Source: Centroberyx gerrardi (Eukaryota; Chordata; Actinopteri; Beryciformes; Berycidae). Taken from it: a stretch of 64,000 nucleotides of DNA. The notes below the pieces were generated by a model that was given only the letters and a program-made list of their open reading frames with translations, was not told where the DNA came from and searched no databases. Location of the stretch: the NCBI RefSeq assembly GCF_048128805.1, contig NC_136003.1, positions 23,402,840 through 23,466,839 of the forward strand, written 5' to 3'. Shown here piece after piece: positions 39,934 to 53,654 of this stretch (within the stretch, counting starts at the first letter, position 1; each line of letters begins with the position of its first letter). A program made the position numbers and the translations under genes.

Positions 39934-41986
39934 GTGGAGTTTTTACTCAACCTAACTGAAATCCTTACTGGACAGGTTTCTTTGTCACTGTAGAGGCAAC
40001 CTGCTGCTGCCTAGCTTGACATACAGCACACTGCAAACTCCATTCACAGAGTTACACAGATCATGAATGCATGCCAAGGTAGTAAAAGCCTAATGTCAAA
40101 TACAGTCCAGAATGTTGCACATAACCATATTTCAAGATTTTGTGTCCCTCTGACCTTGAACATTGAAGTTAATGGATGACTATAAAAAAAACATGTGATA
40201 AATAGTGATACTAAGACATTCTGGCAGTGTTATAATTTACTAACTTGTGTCGACACATACTTCAACAAGCATCACTTAACCTTATTCCTCTAAGACAGTC
40301 ACTACAAACAAGTGGAACTGCTCACAGGAATAGGCAACTCTAATAAATAGCCTGAAGGCAGGAGCAGAGAGGAGGAAAAGTTCTGCCGAAGCACATTTTA
40401 AAAAGGAAGGTTGTGAGGAGAAAACATCGCCTCAATGTCCTGCTGTTTTTTTCTGCCTGACCTTGTCCGTAAAACACCATTGTTCATTTTGCCAGGGGTT
40501 TCTTCTGCCACAAAGAGCCCTCAGACAAAGTCCGCAGGCCAAACGCTCGCCTCTTATATGGGAGCTGTCAGTCCTGTGATGCATGACATTTGTATAACAT
40601 TACTGGGGTCACAGCCCGGGGTCAAAATGATCAGGGGGGGGAAGAAAGAAAGTGGGTCAGGCCTCTGGACAAATCTTGAACTTCAGTCGGCAAGAAGAAA
40701 GCACAGGTCAAATAATGCTTAGATATGCATCTTTGGCCCCGGCTCGGCCATGATGTGTTTGATGAGAACTCAAAATGACTGCTGAATGTTTTTGCCTTCA
40801 AAGTCTCTGGTCATCACCGAGTGGGAGAGCTGCGGCTGCTGCCTGGGAGGACACAAAGAGTTTCATTGGGTTTCATGTATTGATATGTCCATAAATGTCC
40901 ATAAAGTTTAGATAATGAACCCGCAACTCGCTCTGTTTCCTTTTTGCGGCAATGAAATACAGCCATGAAAACACTTCAACAGCAAATAAGAAACTCTTGG
41001 GTCTCTTTTTGCAGCCATATGGATATAAACACAAGGATATCAGGATATTTAGTGAAGGGAAATCAAACGAATAGAGTACTAAGGTTAAAACTTTGACGTC
41101 AAACATCACATCTAAAAGCAGGAAAAGCATTTGTTGCCATTTTGAACAAACACTGTCCTCAAAATGTAGAGGATGATAAACAAACTTGACTGACTGAGCT
41201 TGTGATCCCCTCTCTTCCATACAAAGCCAGGAGATCGGTCCTTTGTATCCTTGTTTTCGCGCCAGCAAGGATACAGGTACCGATGTCCCCGTTGTCTCTG
41301 AGCCAACACAAACATGGAAACCTCATTGCTGCGTGTCCAGAGGTGGAGGGAGGAGTCCTTTCCTCTCCGCATATCTCCTCCTGATTAGCGGGAAAGGGTC
41401 ATCGTCCCCTGACATCCCTTTGTGTCTGTAGTATTGACGGAAAAGATGTTTATTTCCCCAGGTCATGTTGGTGGTTTGCTGGTCTTGGCTAAAGTCTGCC
41501 TGACCTGGCTCACTACACCCGCACTGACCTCAGAGAGACGATGAACACGGTGAACATGGTCACACCTCCAGGAAGAGGCCTCGTTCTGATCTGACCTTTG
41601 TAAAATAGTACCTTTTATTTTTACCTTTGTCTGCATGAGCTCCTCATATGTCCTCCTAAATGCAGACATGTATATTTTTTGCCTGTAATATCACAACTAC
41701 ACATTAGTGTTAGACTGATATATCAGCTCGGTATTGACCTTTTATTGAATATCAGATATCAGCCAGTCTGTGTCGTCCACCACTGACATGATGGAGGTTC
41801 CTCCCCGACCACAGCTACATAAAAAACCTGCAGTGAAACTTTATCTTCTTTGCACATTTTATGAATTCATTTAATTATTAAATTATGTTTCTTGTAAATT
41901 AATCTTCGTTTAAAGGCCTAAGGTATCCCAGAGTTTCCCCTACCATCGAATATCTGGGTTGAGTCACCTAAAACTCACCCAAAAGA

Positions 41987-42125
41987 GTTTCAATGGAGAG
42001 TTTTAGTGTCACATTTAGTTTCTCAATGCATTCCTCTCTGTCAAGAATACAATTCTGGGGGAAACACTAATTTATTGGCATAAAAAAGATATTGAATATC
42101 TGCACAAAATATCAGCTAAACCTAA
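41987..42125 (+). repeat. Dispersed repeat, copy 2
   Basis: It shares ordered blocks with 13917-14165 in the same orientation: GTTTCAATGGAGAG, TTAGTGTCACA, GAATACAATTCTGGGGGAAA and GCACAAAATATCAGC. The family is unassigned. Confidence 0.5.
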
Positions 42126-42489
42126 TATATACAATAGCAAATTTTAAGCTATAATATTGAAAAAATAATAGATTATTCATTGATTCTTGTTGTTTTATGT
42201 TCCCACTGAACACTATACGTCATTTCAGTGTCACTGTGCTTTAGCTCTCCTGTGGCCCAGGATTTGTTTTGGCTATGTATAGCCCAGTTTTAGACCAAGT
42301 AGTAAGTACATTATTAGATATTTAAACAATGTATAAACAGCTATAAATATCCAAAATATGCACCATTCATACGCACAAGATAATGCTTTATTAGTGTAAG
42401 ATGTAGACGTCTACTAAACTTTCACTTTTAAACCCTATGTAGCCTCATTGTGGCTTAGATGTCTGTAGCCATTTAGACGTATTTTAAAC

Positions 42490-42532
42490 GGACAACCCAC
42501 TGAGCAATGTAAAATTGCTCAGTGGGTTGTCC
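42490..42532 (+). repeat. Perfect 19-bp hairpin
   Basis: GGACAACCCACTGAGCAAT (42490-42508) and its exact reverse complement (42514-42532) flank the 5-nt loop GTAAA. It is too short for a canonical microRNA precursor. It may be the core of a small palindromic element. Confidence 0.9.
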
Positions 42533-44260
42533 AGTTGTGTAGCACTGTCTACTGTAGAGTGATCCCAAACCCTGCAAGATGATGTTTTCCATATCCCCGG
42601 ACTATTCTTGGCCTGTCCCAAGAAGGCGCTGTTAAAGATATCAGCTTAGAGGATGTAAGTGTGTCTCACTCCACAGACATATTTAACATCTGAGGACGGT
42701 CTTCGCCTGTTTTAGTCATGAAAAACACGACATCAGCCAGCACCAGCATCCGCACGTCAAATTCAGTAACAGTCTGGAACAAACAAAGAAAAACATAATC
42801 TAAGCTCTACGAAGAAATCACAGTGGGGGTATCGTATGGAAACGATGAACATCAGTTGGAGGATCTTCAAAGCCTTTGGAGACATTCCACTCGCCCGACC
42901 ATGCCGTCATCTTGCTCTCCGGTCTTTTGTAAAAGACTAATACTGGCTCGGCAGTAAAACTCTTTCTAATTATCCTGATTTTCAAGGCTTTTTTAAGATT
43001 ACATGGCAGGCTTCCTCCCAATGATCGCATTTCACAACTTTTCCTAAACATTCTGCGGCTTACTTGGAACATTTTATACGCTTTCATTTTTCAGGAGTAG
43101 TAGTCATGTTAAACTGATCGTTCACTGTAAAAGTCTCCCGGGGAGCAAAACGGAAAAAAAAAAAAGATGAGTCCCTGGACAGAGTCCCGTCTGTGTGTTG
43201 GCGGAGAGGGGAACAACAGGATAAATAGTGAGTAGGATGTGAGCCTCCCAACTCTGACCTCCATCTGCACAGCTTCCTCTCCAGTCTCCCTGGGTGGAAC
43301 TCCCCCCAGGCCGCTAAAACTCACACATATCTACTGTTCCCCCAATCATGTCTCCAATTATTCAGGCCGGGCCTTCTCACTGGCTCTAGTGTTTCTCAGG
43401 GTGCTGGTGCTGGGGACCCCTTGCGATAACATTAACCGCCTGGCTGGAGCAGCAGGGGTTTGTTGCGGTTGGGCTGTTGCCACGAGAGATTTCTATCTGC
43501 AGCCACGGAGCAGGAAATGAAAAATAAGCTTTCGGACACATTAAATGAGTGGAAACGGCTAGTCAGTCCACTTTCTTCATAACAATGGAATATCGGTCTT
43601 GTTTCTCAAAAACATCTTAGCACTGAGATCATCTTTGTTCACTGCGTTATAATGGAACAAAAATCATCTTAACGCTAGGAAGACGCTGTGGGTAACCATA
43701 GCCTTGGTTGTGTTTTGTCTTCTGACACAATAGTTGTTGTAATTTCAGCAATTTAGACGGCTGAATGGGTTATAAGGTGCTTATAGAAAACACATTTAAG
43801 ATTTAAGATATGGTTCATCTTATTATGTGATTTGCTAAGATTTTGGGGTGAAAACTGGATCTCTGGATACAGTTATGTATATTTGAAATAAGATATTTGG
43901 CAGAGATCATGTGATAAATGATTGAAGATGATTAGCTATTCAAAAAAGAACTTTAACTTTAATTACACCCTCATTATTCTTTTTAGGATTCTTTCCACAG
44001 ATGAAACAAAGAACCAGAGATGAGGACAGGAGGCAGGCGAGATCAGCATGTGGCTTGAATTTGCCTGGTTGGCCTATTTGCCTGCGGAGTGAAACAGCTC
44101 CAATCTTTATGGGGAACGGGGTTCAATCTGATGCGTCTCTCAATCCCCTCAGGAAGTGTGTGCACCAGTGCAAGCAGGGGAAGTTTACTCTGCTGCTCAA
44201 CAGATCAGTGTTTATGTTGGGGCCACCTCACAAGGACGCACAGCGGCTTTGATTTTTCTC

Positions 44261-44261
<1 letters not shown>

Positions 44262-44292
<31 letters not shown>

Positions 44293-44307
44293 TTTTTTTT
44301 TTTTTTT
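44262..44307 (+). repeat. Homopyrimidine tract C31-T15
   Basis: Thirty-one C residues (44262-44292) are followed directly by 15 T residues (44293-44307). Length estimates in assemblies are often unreliable for such tracts. Confidence 0.9.
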
Positions 44308-44520
44308 CATGTGTGTGTGTCATTAAATGAGTCACATTTTCCACATGATAAGTGCAAAGCAAACAAATTGATTCTGTTGTTATTGATGGAGCACAGGATG
44401 TGACTCTTGGACAAACCAGAGAGAGAGATGGTTCGATGGAATGGAATCCCTGGGGATCGCATTAAACCCACGTTGTCTCACAAATCAAACTGGTATTAAG
44501 GCAATTTGTTTCCATAACTT

Positions 44521-45102
44521 AAAGGACTATACTGAGTTTCTGAGAGTTTGGCCCACTGGTCACCTTATCCAACATGGGATGAAAGGATTGGCACCAAAAT
44601 CATCTCTGTGTCTCTGGTTAGACAGTTTCGACCAGTGAGCATGTTATGTAAGTAAGTATGAAAGTGAGAAAATGAGGGCTGGCAAAGGCTTAGTTAATTT
44701 TAATGATGCGTCTAAAGCTGCCCGGCTTGTTTAGGGGATTGATTAAATACACATGAATTTCAGCAATAACAATGCTCTTTCAATGGCAGAAAGTCTCTCT
44801 TCCTGTGAGACTTTGTTTACACGGGAAGTGAGCAAAGTTAGCTAAAGCTTTTTGCGCTGTTGATTCATAAGAGACTTCACTGACGATGGTTCCAATGTTT
44901 CAAGTTTTCAAAACTTATGAATCTACAGGCCATAGAATAAAAAACAATACCAACTTTGGATTACTGAAGGGTTTATCTTCACACTCACTGAACATAGGCT
45001 ACTATATGCTAAAGTAATTATGGACAAAACTATCTTCCAGAGACACAGAGATGATTTTGGTGCCGATGAGCCAAACTCCCACAAAGTCGGTGTCGTCCTT
45101 TG
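44521..45102 (+). mobile_element. Long-TIR nonautonomous element, copy B
   Basis: The ends AAAGGAC and GTCCTTT are perfect inverted repeats. The arms share GAGTTTGGC and CACCAAAATCATCTCTGTGT with each other and with copy A (25444-26107). Interior blocks also match copy A: CTTGTTTAGGGGA and CTTTCAATGGCAGA. It is non-coding. The right arm is shortened compared with copy A. Confidence 0.75.
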
Positions 45103-46002
45103 AGTAGTGTAGACCTACATAGTCATAGTACTTTTTGACTTTCTTTTTTTATTATTCAGTGAGTGGTGACATAAAATACACTAGAAACTGGTTTGTGTAA
45201 CTTTCCCTTGAGAGGACAGCATCCACCATGGAGCCCCACCTCGCTCTTTTCTTTTTTGTCGGGCGATCCCCACTTCTGTCAGTCCTTGCTTTGTTTATGG
45301 CAAATATGCCGTATGATAGTTTGAGGGGAAAGGTAAGTCACATGGGAAAGGTAAATCTGCTTGAGTGTTAATTTAGGAGGAATGTGGCCAAAGTGTTGAT
45401 AACAGGATAACAGGATGGACACAGATTTTTTTTTTTTTTTTTTGTAAGGAATCTAACTACACAAAAACACAGACTCAGCGTTTTTGTATGGGGAAGTTCG
45501 AATCAGCATATAACACGGTCCGCTCACTTTACAGTTGGGATTTTGTCTACTGCATCTGAGCTATTTAACTGATTTACAGTGCAGAGAATAGGCCAACAGG
45601 ATTTTCCATAACTGGGGTGTAGTTAGGCAGCATTGAGTTTGTAAACACATGTATATTTTTATATAATTTACAATGAGCAAGTAAGTAAGTGCCAAATTGT
45701 CCCCAGAGCCATAACATTTACAAAATGTCTAATTTTGCTCGCTTTGAATCGAGGTGGTCTCAGAGATGCAATCTGTCTTAAGATAAGGGGACTTGCTGTT
45801 TGTTTTAGTGGAGGGAAAATGTAAGATTTGTTTGCTCTAATAGGAATGTTTGGGATTTGCTGTTATCTCCATCATGTTTAACACATTACAGAGAAAGAGA
45901 GATGTTGCGGCAGCCAGCAGGCACACAGTGGCAGAAGGTTATCAGCTGCATCGCTTTGGCTTCTCGAGACTCTCGGAACAGACATGGATGACCTGAAATC
46001 CC

Positions 46003-46041
<39 letters not shown>

Positions 46042-47690
46042 AGTGGCAGTCCTGCAACAAAATATGTTTCGGCAGCAGACACAGGAGGTCTTCTACAATA
46101 TCTTCATGTCATGGAAACTATTGATTAATTACTATTCCACCACTCACTGTATTCTCGCATTCTGTCGTCTGCCGTTCTAATGCAGATCTGTGGTTTCAAT
46201 CAAACCTGAACTGCAACAGGTTCCCGACTCTACGTCAACAAATCCACCAAAACAGAATTCACAAATGTTACTTCTACGAGTATATAGATCAACAACCTTC
46301 TCCCAAAGATAGACATTAGAGAACTGATATTCAAATCTGTGAAGACATCAATTATCATCATTAAAAACATGAAGATAATGACTAATTATTTTATTATAGT
46401 GCTAACTGGTGTGAACAAGAAAATTCAACCGTATAAATTGTGTGAGATGGTTTGATTTGACTATACTTCACTGCAGTTAGGCCATCTCACACAAATAAAA
46501 ATTCACTACAGTTAGGCCATCTCACACGAAAAAAAAAAAAAACTGCAGTAAAAACCTCATATAGTTTTTATCATGTCCCTCTCAAAGCACATTGATCTCA
46601 AAAACATGACAGGCAAGGTCACTTTAATGTTTAAAAAAAAGTCTACAAGAGATCTCATGCATGGGTTTCCATTCTTGGTGCGACCATATTGGTTACATAT
46701 TGATTGTGTGACTACAAAGGGAATACAGCTGAAGTCTCAGACAGTGATTGGGTGTGCTCTCTCCATTTGATCTCTTTTGTCCTCTTATACCAACTACAAT
46801 TTACTGAGGCAAGAAGATACTCTTTTTCTCTCTTTATATAGAAACTGGTAATGAAACAGGTCATTGTGCAACTCCCTTCACTTCCTTCCCTTTATGTTAG
46901 CAGCATGCGAGCACAACAGGACTCGCTCTACATTAAATATAAAGGCTTTAGAGCACAGATAATGTAACCTTGAAATACAGATGATCATCTTCCTTTGCTG
47001 TGAATTGAAAAGAAGCAGCTTGTGGTTTTGAGATTACAAATAGTAGCCTACATACAGTATGTTGCAGTAGATACACACAGCAAAAACTGTTGGGTTGTTT
47101 GCCCAACCAAATTATTTTTTATTTGGTTATTTTTTGCCTCACCCTGTGCCTGTTTTCAGCCGGAACTTGGCCTGAATTTGCTGAATTTCCATTTATTTAT
47201 TCTTCAAGGTGAGGGATAATGTTACCAAGCACCTGTGTAATATTAATAGTAGTGTACTGGAGCTAGCTAAACAATTGTCAGTGTCCATTATCATCTCTAA
47301 CGTATTTTTATACAATGCTACTGCTAAGCAAACATATAGCATATAGCTTGTTAGCTAGCGCAGAGAGCATAGAAACCTAAATTCAAATAATACTGCATTC
47401 TAATAAACTTTTTTCCTATTAATTTACTTTTATTTTTAACAAAGCCTGTCAGATTCCTCTTCTTATTGTGATCTTATTCATCTCTAACGGAGGAGGTTAC
47501 TTACTGAGGATAAAGCACTGAAAGTCCAATTAATGATCTGAGGGAGAGCAGTGAGAACTGGGCCACTGTGACAATAACATTATCTGATTCAGATGGTGGG
47601 AACCGAGGTCACACAGGAGCTGGATGGTGTTTCTCATTAAAGCAAGAGTTCACATGAGCTGCCAAGGCACAGGGAAAATTACTGATTGAA
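45103..47690. other. Gene-free stretch
   Basis: I see no protein or RNA gene. It contains a (CT)n run (46008-46039) and a short direct and inverted repeat cluster (46440-46527), plus T and A homopolymers. Confidence 0.5.
46440..46527 (+). repeat. 35-bp direct repeat with inverted partner
   Basis: TTCACTGCAGTTAGGCCATC plus TCACAC (46467-46492) recurs at 46502-46527 with one change. The reverse complement of its last 11 bases, GTGTGAGATGG, lies at 46440-46450. The block can fold in two alternative ways. Confidence 0.75.
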
Positions 47691-47695
47691 AATTG

Positions 47696-47880
47696 AAACA
47701 GTGGATGCGTCCTGGTGGTTCAATGGTCTAAGGCACATACCATGTAAACGCCAAGTTGTGGGTTCGAATCCGACCCAGGACCTTTGTCGGATGTCATCCC
47801 GCTCTCTCTCCCAATCTTTCCTGTCTATCTCTACCTTGAACTGTCAAATAAAGGCAAAAACAAAAATTAAAACAGTGGAT
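47696..47880 (+). mobile_element. tRNA-derived SINE with target-site duplication
   Basis: The body is at about 47707-47869. The tRNA-like head starts GCGTCCTGGTGGTTCAATGG and has a box B GGTTCGAATCC. A CT-rich middle follows, then a tail TGTCAAATAAAGGCAAAAAC. An 11-bp target-site duplication AAACAGTGGAT is at 47696-47706 and 47870-47880, extending to 16 bp with one mismatch. The family is one I recall as widespread in teleosts. It is a complete, fairly young-looking insertion. Confidence 0.85.
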
Positions 47881-48544
47881 AGAGAGGGAAAAAAACAATA
47901 GTATATAATTTACCATAAAACTGTGGTTTGTACACGTGTTCGAGTAGGTTATGAGTTAGGTTTTAAAATTGAAACCAAGTGTGTGATATGAAAGTGCTTA
48001 CACAAGGCAGCAAATTTAGTGGCCGACTGTTAATGAAATCACTTGGAAGGATGCGTGCTAAAAAAGTGAAAATGCTCTCCCAAAGAGACATATCACTTTA
48101 ATGTAATGAGACCAGTTAGCATCTATAGAAACAAAAGAAATGCCGTAGTAAATGGTACATACAGTACAGTCAACATAGTGTAGTGTTGGGTCAAACTTTG
48201 CATTGGTCTGCCCTTTACATTGCATTGTTCTGTTGTCTGTGAAAAATATCCCCTCTGTAGCGGCTACTACTTATATACTTTTCACAGCATTCAAAACTGT
48301 TGTAGTCTGATAAGATGTTCAGTAACAGGAATTGTCAATCTGCTCTCGAAGTTACTTCCTCTTTCCACTTCCACTATGACAAATCAGGGCACAGAAGTGG
48401 ACCAACCACGCCTTCATTATATGCAACCATGCAAAAAACATCATGATACATGCAACTCAAAAGAATTAGTCCCCCTAAAAATCAAAGCAATCTGCGACTG
48501 ACTTAAAATATAAGCAACACAGTAGCTATCCACAGGTAGCGATG

Positions 48545-48880
48545 TGAAATCAGATAGGCAGCGGAGGCAAGATGGCGAGATCGATTACTTTGAGGTTCCC
48601 ATGATCCCGTCTCTCTCCAGGGAGAGAGCCGCGGCGGCGCAGCGTGGGTCTCTCGACTGTCATTATCACCGATGGGAGCCACAATAGGTCAGGGAGATGA
48701 GATAACATTGTGAGCGGCAGAGCAGCAGGTGAGAGGCTCAACAGGGCGTGATTAGGTATCCGGGTCCCAGGGTGTAGCGTTGCCTCGGGGCCTCGGGGGC
48801 CCGGCCTCGCCATCTGCCAGGGAGAATTCCTCCTGCCGCGGGGGAACCGCTCAATACCAGCCCAAACTGTTGCTGTGGGG
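48545..48880. other. GC-rich island, possible regulatory element
   Basis: This is an isolated GC-rich, low-repeat stretch in an AT-rich gene-free region, with CpG-containing blocks such as GCCGCGGCGGCGCAGC and CGGGGGCCCGGCCTCG. Its frames are not convincing as exons. It could be a conserved noncoding element or an unannotated promoter. The evidence is base composition only. Confidence 0.25.
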
Positions 48881-51800
48881 CGTCGCTTTGAGTTTCTCCT
48901 GTTACCTTTTATAGAGAGAATTGTTACACTTTAGAGCTCTTTTATTACAGTTGACAGTGTAAACACCAGCTCAAAGAATGTATGAAACCTTTACAGACAA
49001 CAAAGGAGTGAAATGTCTGGTATTTGTGTAGTAATTCTTTGTTGCTTTGAATTTAGCACGCCCCTATTTCTGCAGATATTTTTGTACATACACTCTGCCT
49101 CTTTCCCTTATGTATTTACATCGTAAATTGTGTTTTATGCAGCAATAACAGTGCGTGTCAAATCTTACAATGAGTGTCAGATGTATTCTGTCTATAGACC
49201 CAAGGCACCTGGCATCATCCATGAAGTAGTAAAATAGTACATGTCATCTCTTGGTTAGACATGTGGTCCAGATCCTGTCAGTTTTCAAGCTTGCAGGTTT
49301 CAGGGCTCCAGTGTGAGGCCATCAGTCACAGACAGGACGCCCCAGGGAAGCTCTGATGACAGCCATGCTGGATGGTTCACACATGACCTAAGAGCACTGC
49401 TGCACGCAACACCCTGTCCTGTGACCTCCCGGCAACCATCGACACTTTGATCTCACAACATGGTGTAAAATTGGAGATGCCCACCACACACCACACATGC
49501 CAGACATCCAGTCTGCTTGACAGGCAGGCACGGCTGAACATGAGAATATTGAATTAGGAGCTGTCGTGGAAACCTACAAGGACGTGGTTGCAGCGGCTCT
49601 CGGCTTACCAGACGGACCAGGTAAACAACGATCAATCAAGGTTTTGTAATCAATACTCCCTGATAGAGAGCTCTACAGGAAACAACCAGCAGGACAGATT
49701 GAGTAAAGGGTAATTGCCACTTATTTCTCAATAAAAATCACAATTGACTGTAATGTTAAGCTGAAACACTCATAGTATTTCAGAGACAGCAGTGTCTCTG
49801 CAGCAACAGTTTTGACGAGGTAAAAAGAAGTGTGTAAAAGAAGAGCAGCAGCCACATCTGCTAAATCACTTAAAATCAGTTAAGAAGCTCATGGTGCTAT
49901 TGCAGATATCAGACACTGATAACCGTGACCAGCACCTCTAACCTTAAAGTAATAGATCTTGACATGCTTATCATCCACCATATCATCCACTTTCACTGAC
50001 ACGAAACCCCCACAGTGGGCCATCCCAACCAACATTTAATATGTGCAGATACAGTTTGCATGCTGCACACACGACCATTTGTTTGTCACTGAACATGGTG
50101 GCAACTTTTTTTCCCAGTAGGATGTTGTCAGACACCAGTCTGTGATTTGGTCCAAGAACATTGGATGTCTTTGTGCAGATCCGGAGGGCTGACGACTTGT
50201 CCAGATGTGGACAGCGACCCTGCGCCGACCCTCAGCGGAGCCCACTGTGCTCCTGTTGTGCCCCCCAGCACTGTGCTGCTGGACATTAACGGGTTTATTA
50301 GTGGCATATTTCATTACATTGCAAAACACTAACAAGAACAAAGTCGGTAGTAACTACAGCATAAGTCTACCCTTCAAGAAGTAGATTCACATTAAAAGGT
50401 CATTAAGTAATCTGTGACTTTTATCGGTGACCAAGGAATTGCAACAACATCGACAAGTCTCTGGCACAGCTTACGGTGGCCTGTGACTGACATAAATAAT
50501 AACTTTACATTTTCATAATAGAGATGAGAACCCTAGCTAATTAAAGCAGAGATCCAACAGAAACGTAAATATATCACCATGCAAAATATTGTAATAGTAA
50601 TACTGTTTTGTCATTGTTGCTTTTTTGGCTTAAAGATAAGCCTTCATAGCTGAAATGTCTTGCTTGTAGCACCGTCTTGTTGAGCTGCTGAAAATGTGAG
50701 CAGGTACTCCAAAACAGAAGATGAGCATAAAAGTGAGCAAGTCATTGGTACAGATCAACAACCCTATCACACCCACGCAGATATATTACGTTTTTTTATG
50801 GTCATACTATAGTCAGTAAAAATCGTACTTTTTTCACCGTTATTTAAGATGAATGTTAATAAGGTTATATACCTCTGTACACATAATACACATACATTTT
50901 ACCAATTGCAGCCTCGAACTTAAAGAATAAACTTTGTGTAGAGGGCCAGCTCTGCGTCTAGCACAGTCTCATAGCTGAGGCTTGTTGTTCAGTGTTGACA
51001 GAGCAGAGGATGAGGGGGTTTATCTACTAGAGCAGCCCAGGGCTCCACTACATAACACGGCTCCCATCTGTTCAGCTCATCAGGCCCGGTCGATTGCTGC
51101 CGCCGTTACTGCTGGAAAACAGTTTGGGTGCTGCTGACAGTCTGCAAACAGTCCTGAACGACGGTCCAGCATGGGACTATGACCCCCGCTTGCCCAAATC
51201 CCTGCTGGGCCACCAGAAGGCCTCTGTTTTGATAGCAACCATTACCCTCATTGGGCTGACCCTCTGAGCTAACATCCCTGCCATTAGATACACAAGTAAG
51301 CACGCCTGTAAGCATGCTCCATGACATTGGGTAAACATGTTGGCAAAGCAGTGGAATGTGAAGTGACAGGCAATTTATGGAGAGGAAAATAAGCCGGTTC
51401 AGGGAATTGTGTGCCGACTGCCACAGCCAGAGGAGAGACACAGAAACACTCACAGCTTTGTGCTGCAATGGTTCATAATGTTCTGATGTTTTGACTGGTG
51501 AAATGTGATGGTGTCATGTCAGATCAGAATATCAAAATCTCTGTGTTGCTGTTGTTTGCAGACAATACAGTGCACCAAAACACCTCTCTGAATGATTTGA
51601 GAGGTAGGTGGAAACATCCTACAACCACTTAATTACAGCTATCTTAATACATTTTTCAAGAACGTCTCCTCTGAGTAGCTGTAGCTTACTATACTTTAAG
51701 GAAAAATGTTCACTTGAATATATTTTACAAGGACTAAAAGTCAATAGACTATTTACAAGTTATAAGCACTTTATTCCATTGAGTCATGTCTTTAATTGTG

Positions 51801-53630
51801 TCTTCAGGTGTATTCAAAAAGTGTATTTTTTTTTACAAATTCTGCTTTGCAAACACCAAAATCTGAGTTTCCTTGGTGTTTCAGAAAACATTAAAAGTGT
51901 ATTAAGTCACAAATGTGTGTGTATCAACACAACAGTACTTGGATCTATGTACATTCCCTAACAAACGTCAATTCTACGCTTCATGTCAGCATGACATATT
52001 TTGGTTTAAAAACACAGTTATGGGGTTTTGAGTCGCTCTCTCTCTCTTTACAGAATAGATCTGTTCCCGACACCAGCGGGGCCGTCTGCTCCGACCCTGC
52101 TGGTGGCGGCCTGGATTGGGTCGCCGGCCTGTAACTAATGGTCCACTAAATCTTAATCCACACTGCTCAGCTTCACCTTTTGGCGATACCTCCAAATGGA
52201 GAAAGTGAGCTGTTTAGCAGAACCGTGAGATGGGAAGCGACTGGCTGCTCCTGCACTGTGAACCGCATCACCCCCTGCAGAACTAGATGGGTTCTCTTTC
52301 AACATGTGAGGCAGAAAGGAGACATTTGACTGGCTTTGCAGCAGACCCTGTCCACACATGACATTTGTTTGGTTTCAACAAGTGGTCTCATGATCCTGGG
52401 ACCAAAACAAGACATATATTCCCTCAACCCGGGTATCAGAGGCTCAGTAAAAGCTCAATTTGGCAATAAGCCTGCAACAAGGTGGGTCCCAAGTCCTGAT
52501 CCATAGCTGAAGATTACATCACATATAATTAAAAAGCAAATCCTTCCGGCGAGTAATAAACACATAAGGAAATCATACATCAAAGGACAATAAAAAGCAT
52601 CATAAAAAATATGTCCTGTGACTTGCAAGATGGTGACTCTTATGCTTCAGATAAATACGAGGACAAATAATAATGTTATAGTTTCAATTTATCATGTGAT
52701 AACAGTAGAGCTAAACATTTGTTTCATTGCATGGCAACACTGAGTCTCCTAAAACACGTTTCCTCTTTTTCATGAAGACACTGAAAACAAAACTCTTACA
52801 TCACCATTGTACCATAATTCTTTGCCTGTGATATGTAGTAAATAGTAAAATGGTTCAGATCTTTTGTTTCAAAGTTCTAGAATTTCACCAAGACACAAAT
52901 ATGTGTGTATTATTTTTATCTCTACTGGTTGATTAACGCAAATTACAAAGAACCACACAGATCACCAGATAAACACCAGCTATACCAACAAACGTCAATA
53001 ATAGCAAAACCTCATCACTCTTTAACTTGTGTCACAGTCGGTTTATTATGGTTGCTCTGACCTGTTGAGGGATCAGCCCTCTGCCTTCAAACAAACACTC
53101 TCTGAGCATGGGCTCATGTGGGCTGGGTGGCCTGCTGGGCCCTCTTGCTCCCCGGGGTGTCTGTTTGTGAGAGGGCCTGTTATCCACAGAGCACCCATGG
53201 GCCCTCCCACCTCCCCGTAGCGTCAGCAGAGGCCTGCTGGAGAGCAGGAGCTGGGAAAGCCCCAATAGAGGAGAGGAGGATTTGAGGTTTCAGACATTAC
53301 TGTTTAGTTACATATTGTAGCATGGATGCAGGGCTGGGATGATTATTATTCCAACACCCCCACTGAGGGAAATGCTACAGTTCTTCATGAGAACTCAAAT
53401 CTTGATTGGTCATTTCAAAGCAAAACCTGCGAGTCAGCGGTGGGCGGTCTGGTAATCATTAAACGATGAGTCTACTCAGACGGCTGAGCTCACATAAACC
53501 ACTTTCTCCCCTTCACGTCACCACCATATGGTCCACATTCACTGGGGCACTGGGAAAGAAACATCTACAGCATCATTATGTTAATGGTGACGCCAAGGCC
53601 GTGGCGGCCCAGCAGACAGAAGCCGACTGA

Positions 53631-53654
53631 GGGAGGGAGGGAGGGAGGGAGGGG
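53631..53654 (+). repeat. (GGGA)n run, G-quadruplex-capable
   Basis: At least five runs of three or more G, separated by single A residues, fit the standard G-quadruplex pattern. It stands alone in noncoding DNA. Confidence 0.8.

Larger units (their letters stand above)
37471..44520. other. Gene-free stretch
   Basis: No protein gene is supported. A long snapback element, a dispersed-repeat copy, a short perfect hairpin and a C/T tract are listed separately. A moderately GC-rich patch at 37.55-37.9 kb is a weak candidate for a regulatory element. Confidence 0.5.

Noticed and set aside
42490-42532. MicroRNA precursor
   Set aside because: The stem is only 19 bp with a 5-nt loop, too short for a canonical pre-miRNA.
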